Assembly: GCA_002366595.1 (NCBI GenBank)
Contig: DFBK01000041.1
Span: forward strand, 1-14,597
Length of the DNA: 14,597 nt
DNA from: Anaerolineales bacterium UBA3082
GTDB taxonomy: Bacteria > Chloroflexota > Anaerolineae > UBA7937
Direction of reading: 5' to 3'
Shown: positions 13,056 through 14,597 of the stretch, piece after piece
How the letters are laid out: every line of letters starts with the position of its first letter
How positions within the stretch are numbered: the stretch's first letter is position 1
Translations under genes and position numbers: made by a program
The notes under the pieces: model-generated
What the model saw: the letters and a program-made list of their open reading frames with translations, nothing else
Told to the model about the DNA's origin: nothing
Databases searched by the model: none

Positions 13056-14597
13056 CTAATCCCCGTACAGGTCGGCGATATCTCTCCGAGCCTGCCTCTT
13101 TCTCCCCTCCTTGCCTTTGGCCCCCATGGCCCTATAGAACCCCTCGTCGTACTGGCGGGTCTTGAGCACGATGGGCATGGGGACGGCGTGGCCCAAAATG
13201 AGGATCTCTTGACGGGTGTTCAGACTCTCTAGGGCCCCACGCAAGAAACTCCGCCCTCCTACCCCGGTGAAGACGCTATCGATATCTCGCTGGTCGGTCA
13301 GTTTCCCCGTCACTCGGGTCCCTAACTGGCTCATCACCTCCGGGTCTATCCCGCTGGGCCTCTGGTCGATCACCATGAGGGTCACGTAGAACTTCCGCAA
13401 CTCCCGGGCGATGGTACCGAAAATGGTCTGTCTGGAGACCCGGGGACTCAAGAACTTATGGGCCTCCTCTAAAGTGATCAGGAGAGGTTGCGGCTTGTCC
13501 GCTTCATCTCTTGTCCTCTCGTACCGGTTTACCTTCTCTTGATATAACCGGCGCACCCTTCGAGCCACGATATTGGCTACCAACATATAGTCGAGAGGCC
13601 TGTCATGGCGGCCAAAAACCAAGACCACATGTTGCCCCCTATCCAAAGCGGCCACCATCTCATCGATGGCGGAAAAAGCCACCTCGTTTCGCACATACTC
13701 CCGACCAGCGACCCGTTTCACCCTACGCTGAAGGGCTTTCAGGGATTCAGATTGGGCGCCCGTCAAGTCACAAAACTCCTTCAGCGCTTCGCTATCGCTG
13801 CTGTCGAGGGCCACCAGCCTCTTCATCCAACCCCTTCCGAAGCGAGCATAGACCAACTCGGCGGTGGTGACCGCCGTAGGGCTCAACTCCAACTCCTCTG
13901 CCAGGAGCAAGACATCCCCCAACTCCATCTGGTTGAGTCCCACCTTCAAGGTCACGTCCACATTCCGCCGGGCTCCCCACTCCTCATCTAGCGAGTAGAC
14001 GAGCACCTGGGGGCCAAAGAGGTCGCGCAACCCCTTGACCCACCCCCCATCCTCCGTTTGGGCTCCGAAAGCATATTCGTTATGCATGTCGAAGACCAGG
14101 TTCACCGCCGCTTTGGATTTGATGATCCCCGCCAGGAGAAGCCGGGCCAAGAAACTCTTCCCCGTGCCTGTCTGGCCGAAGACGCCGTTGGAACGCTCCA
14201 CGAACTGTTCCAGTTGGAGGCAGATGGGGAGTTCCATGGTGAGGGGTGCCCCCATAGCGAAGTTCATCCCCCCCTCCGCGCCGAAGACGGTGGCGAAATC
14301 GAGTCCGGAGGCCTCGTAGAGTTGGGCGAAATGCATGGGGATGGTGCGCACCGGCTCCGGCGGCGTCTCCTCCCCCACTCCTTTCGATATATCCAGCATG
14401 AGGTGAGGCTTCACCTGCACCGTGGCATAACTACTTATCCCCGCCAAAGCATTGGTGACGAAAGGCGAGGCGTCGCGAGGCGGGTCGGCCAGAAGCCCCG
14501 CATCAGTGACCTGCAACCGCATATCGGCGATGGTGCAGAAGAACCTATGCTTGTGTCCCTCCACGACCACGAAACTGCCGATGCGCAGATCCTCCGT
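13056..14597 (-). CDS. HerA/DUF87-type ATPase, N terminus beyond window
   Basis: Leftward gene, open to the right edge, so 513 residues are visible and the true start lies outside. The visible N-terminal part (Arg-Ile-Gly-Ser-Phe-Val-Val-Val-Glu-Gly) resembles the HAS-barrel of HerA. The RecA/FtsK-like ATPase follows, with Walker A GQTGTGKS (visible residues 141-148), an FDMHNEY segment, Walker B LLITLEEAHKF, and DQRPSGIDPEVMSQLGTRV, typical of HerA hexameric translocases. HerA proteins pump DNA and often work with the NurA nuclease in end resection, or act in phage defence; any partner would lie beyond the window edge. A GTG at 14570 is in frame but is not the start, since the frame continues upstream with conserved-looking residues. 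The end near 13056 carries a basic tail. Confidence 0.9.
   Translation of the reverse strand, partial: TEDLRIGSFVVVEGHKHRFFCTIADMRLQVTDAGLLADPPRDASPFVTNALAGISSYATVQVKPHLMLDISKGVGEETPPEPVRTIPMHFAQLYEASGLDFATVFGAEGGMNFAMGAPLTMELPICLQLEQFVERSNGVFGQTGTGKSFLARLLLAGIIKSKAAVNLVFDMHNEYAFGAQTEDGGWVKGLRDLFGPQVLVYSLDEEWGARRNVDVTLKVGLNQMELGDVLLLAEELELSPTAVTTAELVYARFGRGWMKRLVALDSSDSEALKEFCDLTGAQSESLKALQRRVKRVAGREYVRNEVAFSAIDEMVAALDRGQHVVLVFGRHDRPLDYMLVANIVARRVRRLYQEKVNRYERTRDEADKPQPLLITLEEAHKFLSPRVSRQTIFGTIARELRKFYVTLMVIDQRPSGIDPEVMSQLGTRVTGKLTDQRDIDSVFTGVGGRSFLRGALESLNTRQEILILGHAVPMPIVLKTRQYDEGFYRAMGAKGKEGRKRQARRDIADLYGD

Overview
The window is about 14.6 kb of dense, moderately GC-rich bacterial DNA. 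Several traits point to a member of the Chloroflexota or a neighbouring deep-branching group: a zinc-ribbon membrane protein with a long Pro/Thr linker, a PknK-like kinase-ATPase-TPR giant, an amino-acid permease fused to UspA domains, a HerA-type ATPase, and clear sigma70-like promoters (TTGACG with TATAAT or TATTAT). This placement rests on gene style, not on a marker gene, so it is tentative.

Layout. (1) 90-2279, plus strand: a probable three-gene operon of a site-2 protease (RseP type), a half-size GDT1/UPF0016 cation transporter and a zinc-ribbon/membrane/Pro-Thr protein, followed by tRNA-Asp(GTC) with its own promoter and terminator. (2) 2629-3300, minus strand: a complete regulated unit made of promoter, class I cyclic-di-GMP (GEMM-I) riboswitch, Shine-Dalgarno, a small secreted protein and a terminator. 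(3) 3330-8648, minus strand: a tightly coupled four-gene signalling operon, in transcription order a MerR/BldC-like HTH fused to a degenerate receiver, a protein with a duplicated unknown domain, an FHA-GGDEF diguanylate cyclase and a 1077-residue Ser/Thr kinase with an AAA-type ATPase and TPRs. (4) 8569-9147: intergenic, holding the operon promoter, three phased direct repeats, a 316-bp element with 14-bp inverted ends (MITE-like or insertion-sequence remnant) and a strong rightward promoter. (5) 9148-12962, plus strand: a stand-alone subtilisin-propeptide/I9-like protein, a leaderless subtilase, and an APC permease with two C-terminal UspA domains. (6) 13056-14597, minus strand: a HerA/DUF87 ATPase that runs off the right edge.

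The most interesting feature is the junction of regions 2 and 3. An operon able to make c-di-GMP (GGDEF with an intact GGEEF site and I-site), gated by an FHA phosphothreonine-binding domain and encoded beside a Ser/Thr kinase, lies directly upstream, on the same strand, of a c-di-GMP riboswitch controlling a secreted protein. This suggests a self-contained relay: kinase, then phospho-Thr, then FHA-GGDEF, then c-di-GMP, then riboswitch, then envelope or secreted protein. The domain and riboswitch assignments are read from the sequence. The relay itself is inference.
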